The position numbers and the translations under genes are program-made. The notes beneath the pieces are model-generated. The model had not been told where the DNA came from. It saw only the letters and a list, made by a program, of their open reading frames with translations, and did no database searches. Shown here piece by piece: positions 31,334-40,301 of a stretch of DNA of 64,000 nt; position 1 is the stretch's first letter, and every line of letters begins with the position of its first letter. This DNA is from Lentzea aerocolonigenes. Its GTDB lineage: Bacteria; Actinomycetota; Actinomycetes; Mycobacteriales; Pseudonocardiaceae. The stretch lies in contig NZ_BBOJ01000014.1 in the NCBI RefSeq assembly GCF_000974445.1, positions 62,001 through 126,000 on the forward strand, given 5' to 3'.

Positions 31334-32185
31334 GTGAGCAGACCCTGGCCCGACTTCCGTCCTGGCCCGCTTGGTGCCCTCAAGGCTTGGTGGCGGCGGC
31401 GGGTGCCCAGCCGCGCCGACGACTTCACGTTCGTGCCGCCTGCCAGCAGTCACCAGCAGGAGTTCGAGACGCCCCTGCCCAGTGCTGTTTACGGGCTGGA
31501 CTTCCACCTCAAGCTGACTGTGGTCTGGCGGCTTGATCTGGCCACGGGGCTCAGGCACAACTCGCCCAAGAGTGCGGCCATTCACCACGTCTTGCAGCGG
31601 GCCAAGGAGATCAGCGGCAAGGCCATGTTGGTGCACCACGCGGCCCTGCAGGTGCAGTTGGGGGACGAGCTCGCCACCGAGCGGCAGGTGCCTGGGACGC
31701 ATGTTTGGGCTCGGGCCGAGCTCGTCAAGATCTCGGTGGACGACGAGGATCTCGAGATGGCTCGCAAGCACATCGAGCTGTTGAGGAACTCCACGTTCAA
31801 GCTGGCTGAGCGGGACGTCGAGCGCGCCGAGATCCGGTACCTGCGGGACGAGGTGCTGACGGACGTGGGTACGGCAACGATCTGGTGGTTGCAGCGCAAC
31901 GGGTATCAGGTCGAGGAGGCCGTGAAGCTTTCGGGCCACCTCGCCGAGCTGGTCAAGATCGCCCAGCTCGAGCCTTCGCAGCACTGGGCCGAGTCGCTCG
32001 TCACCAGTGTCGAGCGGGCGTTGCCGGAACTCGAGGACCGGCACCGCAACGACCTCAGGCAGCACCTGGCCAAGGCGTTGAGCGTTTACGGCGGGTCGCG
32101 GGTGGCTGCCGAGTTCGCGGACCAGATCGGGTTGCCCGCCGGCGAACCGCACTCGAACGGACAGCACACGAACGGGCACGTCTAG
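31334..32185 (+). CDS. Conserved hypothetical protein
   Basis: A 283-residue protein not recognised with certainty. After a basic N-terminus (WWRRRVPSRADDF) come strands (YGLDFHLKLTVVWRLD) and a long charged alpha region of R/K/E-rich helices between about residues 75 and 245, somewhat like SPFH/band-7 proteins, followed by a polar Gly/His/Asn tail (HSNGQHTNGHV). No TM helix or catalytic motif is visible. GTG at 31334 has CAGGGGGC just ahead. It is followed 10 bp later by an FkbM methyltransferase gene, so the two are probably co-transcribed. Confidence 0.75.
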   Translation: MSRPWPDFRPGPLGALKAWWRRRVPSRADDFTFVPPASSHQQEFETPLPSAVYGLDFHLKLTVVWRLDLATGLRHNSPKSAAIHHVLQRAKEISGKAMLVHHAALQVQLGDELATERQVPGTHVWARAELVKISVDDEDLEMARKHIELLRNSTFKLAERDVERAEIRYLRDEVLTDVGTATIWWLQRNGYQVEEAVKLSGHLAELVKIAQLEPSQHWAESLVTSVERALPELEDRHRNDLRQHLAKALSVYGGSRVAAEFADQIGLPAGEPHSNGQHTNGHV

Positions 32186-32195
32186 GCTGGTTCGG

Positions 32196-32930
32196 GTGTT
32201 CACCGAACTTCGCAGTGCCGCGGTGGTTGCTGGGCTGCGGGCCCTCGCCCGGCTCACGCCCTATGCCGAGGCGGAGCTGATCGGGCTCCGCAAGATCGTC
32301 AAGCCTGGGGACGTCTGTGTCGACGTCGGGGCTGCGCTGGGGCTCTACACGGTGACCCTGTCCAGACTGGTCGGTCCACAAGGGACTGTGCACAGCGTCG
32401 AGCCGCTGGTGTTCGCGCATCCCGCGCTGTCGTACGTGTTGCGGCCGCGGGAGGGGCGCAACATCAAGAGGCACTCGGTGGCGCTCGGGAACGGGCGGGG
32501 GCGCGAGGTCATGAGCGTGCCGGTGCGGCACGGGAGTCCTGTCACCGGGCGGTCGTTCCTGACGGCGGGGGCCAACGGGCTGGGGTCCAACGAGGAGTTC
32601 GACGAGCACCTCGACGTGCTGGTCAAGACCGACACGCTGGACAACTTCGTCACGGCCAACGGGATCACGCGGCTGGATTTCGTGAAGGCCGACGTCGAGG
32701 GGGCCGAGCTGCGGGTGCTCGAAGGGGCCGAGCAGAGCATCGAGCGCTTCAAGCCCGCGTTCCTGCTGGAGATCGAGGAACGGCACGTCGAGCGGTTCGG
32801 GTACAAGGCCCGCGACGTCGCCGACTTCCTCACCACGCGCGGGTACCGGATGAGCACGTGGGACGGCAACGGGTGGGTGCCGGCGGGCGGCATCGGCGAC
32901 CGGACGAGGAACTACCTGTTCAGGGCCTGA
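32196..32930 (+). CDS. FkbM-family SAM-dependent methyltransferase
   Basis: A 244-residue class I methyltransferase. The SAM-binding motif is VCVDVGAALGLYTVTLSR (about 42-59), the acidic end of the next strand is HSVEP, and the FkbM-typical RLDFVKADVEGAELRVLEGA (about 163-182) and PAFLLEIEERH are both present. FkbM enzymes O-methylate sugars or secondary metabolites; the acceptor is unknown. Start is GTG at 32196, 10 bp after the preceding gene. A strong bidirectional hairpin lies directly downstream. Confidence 0.88.
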   Translation: MFTELRSAAVVAGLRALARLTPYAEAELIGLRKIVKPGDVCVDVGAALGLYTVTLSRLVGPQGTVHSVEPLVFAHPALSYVLRPREGRNIKRHSVALGNGRGREVMSVPVRHGSPVTGRSFLTAGANGLGSNEEFDEHLDVLVKTDTLDNFVTANGITRLDFVKADVEGAELRVLEGAEQSIERFKPAFLLEIEERHVERFGYKARDVADFLTTRGYRMSTWDGNGWVPAGGIGDRTRNYLFRA

Positions 32931-32937
32931 AAAAGTA

Positions 32938-32973
32938 GAGGACGCCGACCCCTGGGGGTGGATCGGCGTCCTC
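32938..32973. terminator. Bidirectional terminator between convergent genes
   Basis: GAGGACGCCGA (32938-32948) and TCGGCGTCCTC (32963-32973) form a perfect 11-bp stem. On the minus strand it is followed by TACTTTTTC, a good T-tract ending the amidase gene; on the plus strand it closes the FkbM gene. Confidence 0.85.
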
Positions 32974-32984
32974 ATCTCGAAGGT

Positions 32985-35900
32985 CTACAAGCTGTAGACC
33001 TCAAGCTCGTACAGGGAGTATCCGTAACGAGTGGCCCGTTGGGTACCCGTCATTCGGAGGTATCTCGCGTCCTGTGGCGTGAACGCTACGACATCATCGC
33101 CGCCATCGCCAGCACTTGTGGAGAAAACGTTCCGCCAGTTCGTGCCGTCATTGGAAAGTTCGATGCGGTAGCCGCTGCCGAACGCCGACTCCCAGTGCAA
33201 CACAGCGCGACCGATCCGTTGCACGGAGCCGAGGTCGACCTGGATCCACTGGTTGTCGCTCCAGTCGCTGGCCCAGCGCGACGACAGGTTGCCGTCCAGC
33301 ACGTTCGACGGCGGGAGGTTGTTCCATCCCGTCTCGTGGGACGACGCGGTCGCCGTTGCCTTCACGGCCAGGTTGGCGATGTTCTGGCCTCGCCGGGACG
33401 GGAACTGCACGACCTGCTGGTAGGTCGGGCGGTTCTGCCAGTGGATCTTGTCCTGGGTGATGCCGCCCATGGCGCGGTGGACGATCGTGTCCGCGCACCA
33501 CTGGTCACCTGCCGCGCAGTCCGCGTCACCGGGGTAGACCTGGTTGGCGGGCTTGGCGACGGCCGCGTTCAGCGAGTCCACCAGGGCGGTTCGGCAGCCG
33601 GCCAGCGTGCCGCCGCCGCAGTAGGTCTGCGGGAACGCGCCCTGGACCGGGTCGCCGAGGACCTTGCGCAGGTCCTTGTCGACGTAGCCCCACCAGCCGT
33701 ACTGGAACGAGGAACCCTTGTGCGGCGCGGCGCCGTGCGCGTCGGACGGTGACTCGTCCACCTGCTGGGCGCTCGCGATGGCGTCGTACAGGGCGTCACC
33801 CAGTGACGGCTTGAACTCGGCCTGCACCAGGAGGGGCCACCACGCATCGAGAATCCGAATCGCGTCGGCGTGGGCGTAGGTCTTGCTGCCCTTCGCGGTC
33901 TCCTTGCGCAACGAACCCGAGCGCTGCCAGTCCTTGAGCTTCTGCACGACCGGCGCCAGCGCGGCGTCGACCGGAGCGGACTCCACGACCCGCAGCAGCT
34001 CGGGCAGCACCTGCTCGGCGCGCAGGTCCGCGACCGCCGCCTCGCCCATCGCCCGGGTCAGCGATGCCCGTGTGACCTTCTGGCCCGACGAGATCAGTGC
34101 GCGGACCCGGACGTCCAGCAGGTCGCCGCGGTGCACGGCGCTGTGGCCGAAGCCGCCGAACGTGAAGTCCTTCGCCTGCTTGTTGTTCCAGGAGATGTAG
34201 TAGTCCTGGTTGATCGAGTTCGGGTGCCCCTCGAACGGCATGTAGGACGCGACGTTCTCGTTGCCGTCCCAGCCGACCCACTCGTAGTCGGGGCGGCCCC
34301 ACACCGGCAGGTTCGGGTCCACAGTGGACTTGCGCACCGGGTTCAGGCCCGAGTTGAAGTACGCGACGTCCTTCGAGTCCGCGTAGAACCAGTTGAACGC
34401 GTACCCGATCTTGTTCGCCGCGCGCTGGAAGTCGGACGCCGAACGGATCGCGGACGGGTCGTTGAGCTCCTGGAACCCGATGATCGAGTCGACCTCGTGC
34501 ATGTAGGTCGAACGCAACGTCGTGTACGCCACGACCTTGCCGCCAACCGAAGCACGACTGGTGACCAGCCCGTACTTGGTCCGCCACATCACCAACGTGT
34601 ACGAGCCCGCCGGCGTGCCGTCGGCGACCGTGGGCTTCCAGGCGTTCTTGCGCTCCAGGCGCTCCATCGGCAGGCACGAACCGTGGAACAGGTACGACGT
34701 AGAAGCCTTCGTGGCAGGCGAACCGTCCGCGTTGCACAGTTCCACGGCGTAGGTGTCGATGATGTCCTGCGCCGACGAGGTCGCGCTCCACGAGTAGTCG
34801 ACGCCGCGGCCGAGCTGCACGTACATCGAGACGCCCGCGAACGAGACGCCGCGCGAGCGGACGCCGGGACCGTTGAGCTCCTGCAGCATCAGCAGCTGCG
34901 GCGCGAAGTACCCGGTCTGCGGGCCCCACACGGCGATCGGGTTTCCGGAATCCGTGTAAGCACCGGACACCGCCAAGGCGTTCGACATGCCGTGCTTCTT
35001 GTTCAGCAGGTCGGCGGGCAGGACACCGTCCTCGAAGATCCCGCGAGCCTTCGCCACGTCCGAAGAAGTGGCGACCGACACGGCAGCACCCGTGCCGCCC
35101 GTCTCGTCGTAGATCATGCGCTCCGGCGTGATGCTGCCGGCGTCGGGCATGGCCACGCCCTGGGGTGAGGCAGGAGAGGCGCCGTACGGGAACGACTGTC
35201 CGTTGTGGAGGGTGAGCACGGCCTCCGGGTCGTTCTGCGCCCGGAACGCGTTCCACACCTGCTCACCGACGGCGGCACCGTACTTGTTCTGCGCGGCCAG
35301 CTTCACCAGCGCGGACTGGACCTCGCCGCCACCGCCCGCGCCGAAGAGGCCACCGACGACCGACGCGATCGCGACCATGTCGGTCGCCTTGAACGGCTGG
35401 ATGTCGTTCCAGTTCGTGATCGAGTCGGCGTGCCCGGTCAGCACGTACTCGCCGGGGAAGTTCCGCGCGTTCACCGACTGCGTGATGTACGAGTTGATGC
35501 CCGAGATGTAGTCGTTGACGTCGGCCACCGCCTGACGTCCGCGCTCACCGTTCTTCGCGGCCGCGGTGTCGATCTGCTTCTGCAGGTCGGCCTCGGTGTA
35601 CGGGATCTGGTTGTAGAAGCTCTGCTCCAGCACCCGGTTCGACGGCGCGCCGCCGGCGAAACCGGACAGCTGGCCGCGGCCGAGGTGGCGGAACAGGTCC
35701 ATCAGCCACAGGCGGTCCTGCGCGGCCGCGAAACCGGCGCCGAACATCGTGCCGGACCGCGTGGTGCCGGTGATGTGGGGCATGCCGATCTTCTTGTCGC
35801 GCACGATCGTCACGTCCGAGCGCGGCTTCACCGTGCTCTCGACCTGGTCGGACGGCACGCCGAACGAGGCGTCGTTGAAGAAGTTCGTCAGCTGGGCGTT

Positions 35901-36182
35901 GGTCAGCCCGCTGTAGCCCGAGACCAGGCCGTCGTACTTGCCGAGCTGGTCGGCCGAGTGTGCGGGCCTGGTGCCGAACGCCTTGTGGCCGAGGATCTCG
36001 GCCAGGGTCGCGTTGCCGTTGTTGCCGGGCGGCAGGATGTCGCCGCACTGGCCGAGGCAGTAGTCGTCCGCGGCGAACGCGGCCGGGACCGGCTCCGCGG
36101 CGTGCGCCGACGGGACGATCATGAGGGAGGCGGTGACGGCGGCAGTCGCCAGCAGGGACGTCACCGGATTGGCTCTCCGCAT
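32985..36182 (-). CDS. Secreted penicillin-acylase-type amidase with C-terminal F5/8C domain
   Basis: A 1065-residue exported N-terminal-nucleophile hydrolase. Signal peptide MRRANPVTSL...PSAHA, cleaved near residue 28; a pro/alpha part (RDKKIGMPHITGTTRSGTMF, FAAAQDRLWLMDLFRH); and the autoprocessing site GMSNALAVSG with catalytic Ser400, which becomes the beta-chain N-terminus. About residues 920-1065 form an F5/8 type C (discoidin) sugar-binding domain (TATASSHETGWNN ... WIQVDLGSVQRIG). Family members hydrolyse acylated lactams, homoserine lactones or lipopeptide acyl chains; the substrate here is unknown. It is closed by a terminator and has its own upstream region. Confidence 0.9.
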   Translation of the reverse strand: MRRANPVTSLLATAAVTASLMIVPSAHAAEPVPAAFAADDYCLGQCGDILPPGNNGNATLAEILGHKAFGTRPAHSADQLGKYDGLVSGYSGLTNAQLTNFFNDASFGVPSDQVESTVKPRSDVTIVRDKKIGMPHITGTTRSGTMFGAGFAAAQDRLWLMDLFRHLGRGQLSGFAGGAPSNRVLEQSFYNQIPYTEADLQKQIDTAAAKNGERGRQAVADVNDYISGINSYITQSVNARNFPGEYVLTGHADSITNWNDIQPFKATDMVAIASVVGGLFGAGGGGEVQSALVKLAAQNKYGAAVGEQVWNAFRAQNDPEAVLTLHNGQSFPYGASPASPQGVAMPDAGSITPERMIYDETGGTGAAVSVATSSDVAKARGIFEDGVLPADLLNKKHGMSNALAVSGAYTDSGNPIAVWGPQTGYFAPQLLMLQELNGPGVRSRGVSFAGVSMYVQLGRGVDYSWSATSSAQDIIDTYAVELCNADGSPATKASTSYLFHGSCLPMERLERKNAWKPTVADGTPAGSYTLVMWRTKYGLVTSRASVGGKVVAYTTLRSTYMHEVDSIIGFQELNDPSAIRSASDFQRAANKIGYAFNWFYADSKDVAYFNSGLNPVRKSTVDPNLPVWGRPDYEWVGWDGNENVASYMPFEGHPNSINQDYYISWNNKQAKDFTFGGFGHSAVHRGDLLDVRVRALISSGQKVTRASLTRAMGEAAVADLRAEQVLPELLRVVESAPVDAALAPVVQKLKDWQRSGSLRKETAKGSKTYAHADAIRILDAWWPLLVQAEFKPSLGDALYDAIASAQQVDESPSDAHGAAPHKGSSFQYGWWGYVDKDLRKVLGDPVQGAFPQTYCGGGTLAGCRTALVDSLNAAVAKPANQVYPGDADCAAGDQWCADTIVHRAMGGITQDKIHWQNRPTYQQVVQFPSRRGQNIANLAVKATATASSHETGWNNLPPSNVLDGNLSSRWASDWSDNQWIQVDLGSVQRIGRAVLHWESAFGSGYRIELSNDGTNWRNVFSTSAGDGGDDVVAFTPQDARYLRMTGTQRATRYGYSLYELEVYSL

Positions 36183-36622
36183 CGCGCGAAGCTCCTCTCC
36201 GTGCAGGGCAGGGGTGCTTGTGACGCAGGTTACTTTCCGGTAGCCCTATTGCGAAAGACCTTCGCGTTTACGGAACGGTCACGTTGCGGCTGCATCGATC
36301 CAGAAGGCATATGGGTCAAAACGACATCCGCCAAGAAGTTGAGAATCGGATTACCTGGGCCGCATCTGTGTTTCTGGTACGACATTCCAGTCAGTGGGAT
36401 TTCCGTGTTTGGTCACTCAGTGTTCCGATGGTGCCCCTTAAGACCTGGTGGCATGCCTACGCAGCGAAGTCGGCGGCCAATTCCGGTAACTGTGAACGTT
36501 GCCGGTGATCTCGAAAAACCGTTACCACATGATGAGATAACTGAGAATTAACGTGACCTTCGACGTGCGTACGCGAAGATCACGCACATGAGGGAGCACG
36601 GAACGCCAATGCGGGAGGCGTC
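36183..36622. promoter_or_regulatory. AT-richer divergent intergenic region
   Basis: About 440 bp between the leftward amidase gene and the rightward response regulator. GC is clearly lower than in flanking genes (for example near 36285-36550). A 74-codon plus frame at 36284-36508 has no ribosome-binding site and no recognisable fold and is not called. An 11-bp inverted repeat with one mismatch (CGTGACCTTCG at 36552, CGAAGATCACG at 36574) lies 38 bp before the response-regulator start and could be an autoregulatory site. Confidence 0.45.
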
Positions 36623-37270
36623 GTGATCAAGGTTCTGCTGGCCGACGACGAGGACCTCGTCCGTTCCGGCCTTCGCATGATCCTGAGCAGCGTCGGGGAC
36701 ATCGAGGTCGTTGCCGAATGCGACGACGGGCACCTGGTGGCCGACCTGGCCCGCCAGCACCGTCCTCACGTGGTCCTGCTCGACATCCGGATGCGCACCT
36801 CGGACGGGCTCGTGGCACTGCGGAGGCTGCGGACCCTGCCCGACCCACCGAGGGTCTGCATCCTGACCACGTTCGACGTGGACGAGTACGTCTCGGAGGC
36901 GCTGCGGCTGGGTGCCGCGGGCTTCCTGCTCAAGGACACCGAACCGGAACAGCTCGTCAAGGCCGTGCGCGATCTTGCGCGCGGAGGTGCGGTTCTCGAC
37001 CCGGGAGTCGCGGCACGGGTTCTCGCCGCCGTCGCGGACGGCGAGCGGATGGCCGAGCCGGCACGGAGACTCCTCCAAAGCCTGTCCGAACGGGAGCGCG
37101 AGGTCCTCGTGCTCATCGGCCAGGGCATGTCCAACGCCGAGATCGGCGGCACCCTGCACCTGTCGGAGGCGACGGTGAAGGGCTACGTCTCGTCGGTTCT
37201 CGGCAAGATCGGCGCGGTCAACCGCGTGCAGGCCGCGCTGGTGGCCTACCGCGGCGGCCTGATCGCCTGA
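36623..37270 (+). CDS. Orphan NarL/FixJ-family response regulator
   Basis: A 215-residue response regulator. Receiver domain: acidic pocket ADDED (about 7-11), phospho-acceptor Asp in VVLLDIRM (about 54), Thr in LTTF and Lys in LLKD. DNA-binding domain: LSEREREVLVLIGQGMSNAE and LSEATVKGYVSSVLGKIG (LuxR type). No histidine kinase lies beside it, so the partner is elsewhere. GTG at 36623 follows GGGAGG at 4 nt. A near-perfect inverted repeat upstream may be an operator. It is closed by a 51-bp hairpin. Confidence 0.92.
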   Translation: MIKVLLADDEDLVRSGLRMILSSVGDIEVVAECDDGHLVADLARQHRPHVVLLDIRMRTSDGLVALRRLRTLPDPPRVCILTTFDVDEYVSEALRLGAAGFLLKDTEPEQLVKAVRDLARGGAVLDPGVAARVLAAVADGERMAEPARRLLQSLSEREREVLVLIGQGMSNAEIGGTLHLSEATVKGYVSSVLGKIGAVNRVQAALVAYRGGLIA

Positions 37271-37321
37271 CGATGAACGGCGCTTTCGTCCACCTCACGT
37301 GGACCAAAGCGCCGTTCATCG
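37271..37321. terminator. Long bidirectional terminator hairpin
   Basis: CGATGAACGGCGCTTT (37271-37286) pairs with AAAGCGCCGTTCATCG (37306-37321); after one C/C mismatch the stem continues GTCCAC/GTGGAC with a 5-nt loop. It fills the gap between the convergent response-regulator and GGDEF genes and starts one base after the former's stop codon. Confidence 0.88.
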
Positions 37322-37325
37322 AGAG

Positions 37326-38825
37326 CTAGTTGCCCGAGACGATCTCCGGGATCTCCTCGGCGGAGGGTTCTACCTCGACGCGGTTGCGGCCGTGGCGCTT
37401 GGCGCGGTACAGCGCCATGTCCGCGGCCGCGAACAGCTGGTCCAGTTTGGCCGGTCCCGCCGCGACACCGATGCTCACCGTCGGGCGGCGGACCGCGCCG
37501 AGCACCATCGTCCAGTCGTGGCCGTCGACGGCCGCGCGGATCCGCTCGGCCACGTTCGGGCCGACGTCCATGTTCGGCCCGGTGTCACCGAGCAGCACCA
37601 CGAACTCGTCACCGGCCCAGCGCGCCACCAGGTCGTCCGACCGGCACTCGCGCCGCAGCAACGCCGCGATCTCGCGCAGCGCCGCATCACCGGCCGCGTG
37701 CCCGGCGTCGTCGTTCACGCCCTTGAACCAGTCCACGTCGACCAGCACCAGCCACGGCACCCTGCCGCGCGCCGCCGTCGACTCCAGCAACGCCTGAGCC
37801 GCGCGTTCGAGCCCGAGCCGGTTCGCGAGGCCCGTCAACGGGTCGCGCGCCGCGGCCTCCTGAGCGGCCACCGCGAGTCGTTGCGCCTGCACGGCCACCC
37901 GGCGCTGCTCCAGCGCCTGGCCGAGGCCTTCCTGCAACGTTTCCGTGGCCGTGCGCGAGGCGGCCATCGACCGGCGCAACGCCTCGGCCTCGCCCACCGA
38001 GTCACCCAGCGCGTGGCAGATGTCCGCCAGCTCCGTGGAGAACCGCAGCAGCAGAGAGATGTCGTTGATGCGTTCGGCGTTGCACACCGCGCGCGCCGCG
38101 AGTGTGCGCGCTTCGTCCAGAGCACCCTGTTCGCGACGCACGACGGCAAGAACCCAGTTGCCGACCGAGATGCCCCAGAGGTCAGTGGCGTCCGATGAGA
38201 GCCGCAACGTCTCCGCGCCGAGCTCCTCCGCCTTGTCGAGCTGCCCGACACCGGCGAGGGAACGGCCGAGCGCGCCCATCAACGCCCGGCGCATGACCTC
38301 GTCCTTGGCGAGCGACAGACCCTCGTCGAGGTACGCCAGCGCTTCCTCGAAGATCGCCGGTGCGGCCGCGGGAGGTCCGGAGCAGGCGCGGAAGTTCAGC
38401 GAACCGCCGAGGCGCTGCAGGCAGTGCGCCAACGTGTCCGTGTTGCCCGCACGGCGCGCGACCTGAACGGACAGTCGCAGCATGTCCAGTGCGGCACGGC
38501 GGTTTCCGATGCCCTCCATGAGATAGCCGAGCGAGCCCATCGTCTGGGCCACGGCAGGACTGTCCGAACGGTCGGCGTCGAGATCGGTCCACCCCTCGGC
38601 GGCCAATTCCAGGGCGAGGGGAATGCGACCTAGGCGCCACGCCATCACGGCCCGGTTCACCAGCACCGCCGAACGAACCCAGCGGTCTGCGCCGGGGGAC
38701 ACCTTGGTGACCACCTCGTCGAAGAGACTGTTCGCCTCCGGCAGGCGGCCAGCGTTGAGCAACGCGCGGACCTCTCGGTCCAGCCGCGGAATCTGGCCCG
38801 CTACCAGCGGATCGCGCTGCTCCAC
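37326..38825 (-). CDS. TPR-GGDEF diguanylate cyclase
   Basis: A protein of about 499 residues. The first 300 residues are all-helical and TPR-like (repeated A-L-x-L-A and GDSVGEAEALRRS segments), followed by a signalling helix and a GGDEF domain (ARDPLTGLANRLGLERA, VDWFKGVNDDAGHAAGD, active-site variant AGDEF in RWAGDEFVVLL, and YRAKRHGRNRV). AGDEF is a naturally occurring, usually active variant; cyclic-di-GMP synthesis is expected. No membrane segment, so it is cytosolic. The start is uncertain: GTG at 38825 (GGAG 10 nt upstream) is preferred over GTG at 38870. Confidence 0.85.
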   Translation of the reverse strand: MEQRDPLVAGQIPRLDREVRALLNAGRLPEANSLFDEVVTKVSPGADRWVRSAVLVNRAVMAWRLGRIPLALELAAEGWTDLDADRSDSPAVAQTMGSLGYLMEGIGNRRAALDMLRLSVQVARRAGNTDTLAHCLQRLGGSLNFRACSGPPAAAPAIFEEALAYLDEGLSLAKDEVMRRALMGALGRSLAGVGQLDKAEELGAETLRLSSDATDLWGISVGNWVLAVVRREQGALDEARTLAARAVCNAERINDISLLLRFSTELADICHALGDSVGEAEALRRSMAASRTATETLQEGLGQALEQRRVAVQAQRLAVAAQEAAARDPLTGLANRLGLERAAQALLESTAARGRVPWLVLVDVDWFKGVNDDAGHAAGDAALREIAALLRRECRSDDLVARWAGDEFVVLLGDTGPNMDVGPNVAERIRAAVDGHDWTMVLGAVRRPTVSIGVAAGPAKLDQLFAAADMALYRAKRHGRNRVEVEPSAEEIPEIVSGN

Positions 38826-39052
38826 TCGTTCATCGACTCCGTTCCGACTCGCCGAGCGGCCTGCACACACTACCGGGACGGTCGCGCCCCGTGCCGATCG
38901 TGGTGCAGGACGTCACCAAGGGGTAGCAGGTTGCGCCAACCGTGACGTTCGACGATCTTCGTTCGCTCCCCGGTTCCACCCGTCGGCGCAACCGTAGGGG
39001 GTGGAGGGGAGCGTGCGGAACAGGCGGTTGGCGCAACGCTGCACGAGTCCGG

Positions 39053-39679
39053 TCACACAGGACGGCGGTAGCGGTCGTGGTGCAGGACGTCGTCGAGCGG
39101 AAGCCGGGTGCGCCACCCGTGCCGCTCGAGGTCCGGAGTGTCGGGAAGGGACCGCACGGGGCCGACGCAGAGCCACGCCACGGGACGGACCTTCGAGGGG
39201 ATGTCCAGCAGGCGGCGCAGCACGTCCTCCCGGTAGAAGCTCACCCAGCCGACCCCGAGGCCCTCCTCGGTCGCCGCCAGCCACAGGTTCTGGATGGCCA
39301 GACACACCGAGTACAGACCCGCGTCCGCGATCGCGTGCCTGCCGAGCACCGCCGGCGAGCCGCGGTCCGGGTCGTAGGTGACGACGATGCCGAGAGAGGA
39401 CTCCATGACGCCCTCGACCTTGATGCGCGAGAACACCTCCGCGCGTTCCTCGTCGAGCTGTGCGGAGAACACGCTGCGTTCAGCCTGAACGTGATCGCGG
39501 AACGCGCGCCGAATCGATTCATCACGCACGAGCACGAAGTCCCACGGCTGGGAAAGGCCGACGCTCGGAGCGGCGTGAGCTGCGGTGAGCACGCGACGCA
39601 GCACCTCGGGTGCGATTTCCTCGCCGGTGAACTCGGCACGCGTGTCCCTGCGCCGGTGCACTACTTCGTACAGGTTCAT
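39053..39679 (-). CDS. bluB: 5,6-dimethylbenzimidazole synthase BluB
   Basis: A 208-residue nitroreductase-fold flavoenzyme that fragments FMNH2 with O2 to make 5,6-dimethylbenzimidazole, the lower ligand of cobalamin. BluB hallmarks are visible: VVHRRRDTRAEFTGEEI, HAAPSVGLSQPWDFVLVRDE, RIKVEGVMESSLGIVVTYD, YSVCLAIQNLWLAATEEGLG and VGWVSFYRED, ending LERHGWRTRLPLDDV. Related nitroreductases lack the RRRDxRxxF start. ATG at 39679. No other cobalamin gene or riboswitch is nearby. Confidence 0.9.
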   Translation of the reverse strand: MNLYEVVHRRRDTRAEFTGEEIAPEVLRRVLTAAHAAPSVGLSQPWDFVLVRDESIRRAFRDHVQAERSVFSAQLDEERAEVFSRIKVEGVMESSLGIVVTYDPDRGSPAVLGRHAIADAGLYSVCLAIQNLWLAATEEGLGVGWVSFYREDVLRRLLDIPSKVRPVAWLCVGPVRSLPDTPDLERHGWRTRLPLDDVLHHDRYRRPV

Positions 39680-39763
39680 TCGTGCGATCGTGCCTCACTC
39701 GAAAGCACCAACTTCACGCTGGAGAGGTGGCGCTGATCTCATCTGAGGCGATAGACCGATCGG

Positions 39764-40120
39764 ATGCGAAGAATGAAAGGTGGTTACGGCTCCGCGCTCG
39801 GATTCGGCGGCGGAGTCGGTGTCACCACGTTCACCGGTGCCTGGCCGCTGATCGCCCTCGTCCTGCTCGCCGCCGTCGTCGTGATCGTGTCCCTGCGCAC
39901 GACGATCATCGGCGCGGGGTTGGCCGCACTGCAGTGCTGGGGCCTCTACGCGACCTTCTTGGTCGGTGTTCGTGGCGATCTGACGGTCGACGAACACACG
40001 ACCTGGGCGCTCGCGTTGCTGGTGCAGCTCGCCGTGCTGGCCTTCCTGGCCAGCACGGCGGTGCGGGTCATCGCCCTTGTGACGGGTACGGCAGCAGGGC
40101 CATCTCCCGTGCGTTCTTGA
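39764..40120 (+). CDS. Small membrane protein, unknown function
   Basis: A 118-residue protein with a Gly-rich N-terminus (GGYGSALGFGGGVGV) and three hydrophobic helices (WPLIALVLLAAVVVIVSL, TIIGAGLAALQCWGLYATF, WALALLVQLAVLAFLAS). ATG at 39764 is assumed; ATG at 39773 is possible. Its last 53 bp overlap the convergent rpsR gene. The family is not recognised. Confidence 0.6.
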   Translation: MRRMKGGYGSALGFGGGVGVTTFTGAWPLIALVLLAAVVVIVSLRTTIIGAGLAALQCWGLYATFLVGVRGDLTVDEHTTWALALLVQLAVLAFLASTAVRVIALVTGTAAGPSPVRS

Positions 40121-40301
40121 TGGCCGTCGCGACCTGACGCTGCTGCTGCGGCGTCAGGCCGGTCACCCGGCGGGACCGGATCTTGCCCCGGTCCGAGATG
40201 AACTTGCGCAGGAGCGTGACGTCCTTCCAGTCGACGACGGTCACGCCCTCCTTCGTGAGCAGGTTCTGCCTGCGCTTGGGCTGCGGTTTGCGGTCGCGCA
40301 T
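40068..40301 (-). CDS. rpsR: Ribosomal protein S18, zinc-free paralogue
   Basis: A 77-residue bS18 (MRDRKPQPKRRQNLLTKEG ... YKFISDRGKIRSRRVTG type sequence, LTPQQQRQVATAIKNAREM). There are no cysteines, marking the zinc-independent C-minus paralogue made when zinc is scarce. ATG at 40301 overlaps the rpsN stop by 1 nt (TGATG); GTG at 40304 is an alternative. It is the last gene of rpmB-rpmG-rpsN-rpsR, presumably repressed by Zur through the box at 41026. Confidence 0.95.
   Translation of the reverse strand: MRDRKPQPKRRQNLLTKEGVTVVDWKDVTLLRKFISDRGKIRSRRVTGLTPQQQRQVATAIKNAREMALLPYPSQGR

Noticed and set aside
36284..36508. 74-codon plus-strand frame in the low-GC gap
   Set aside because: No ribosome-binding site, no domain, composition unlike neighbouring genes; more likely promoter DNA.
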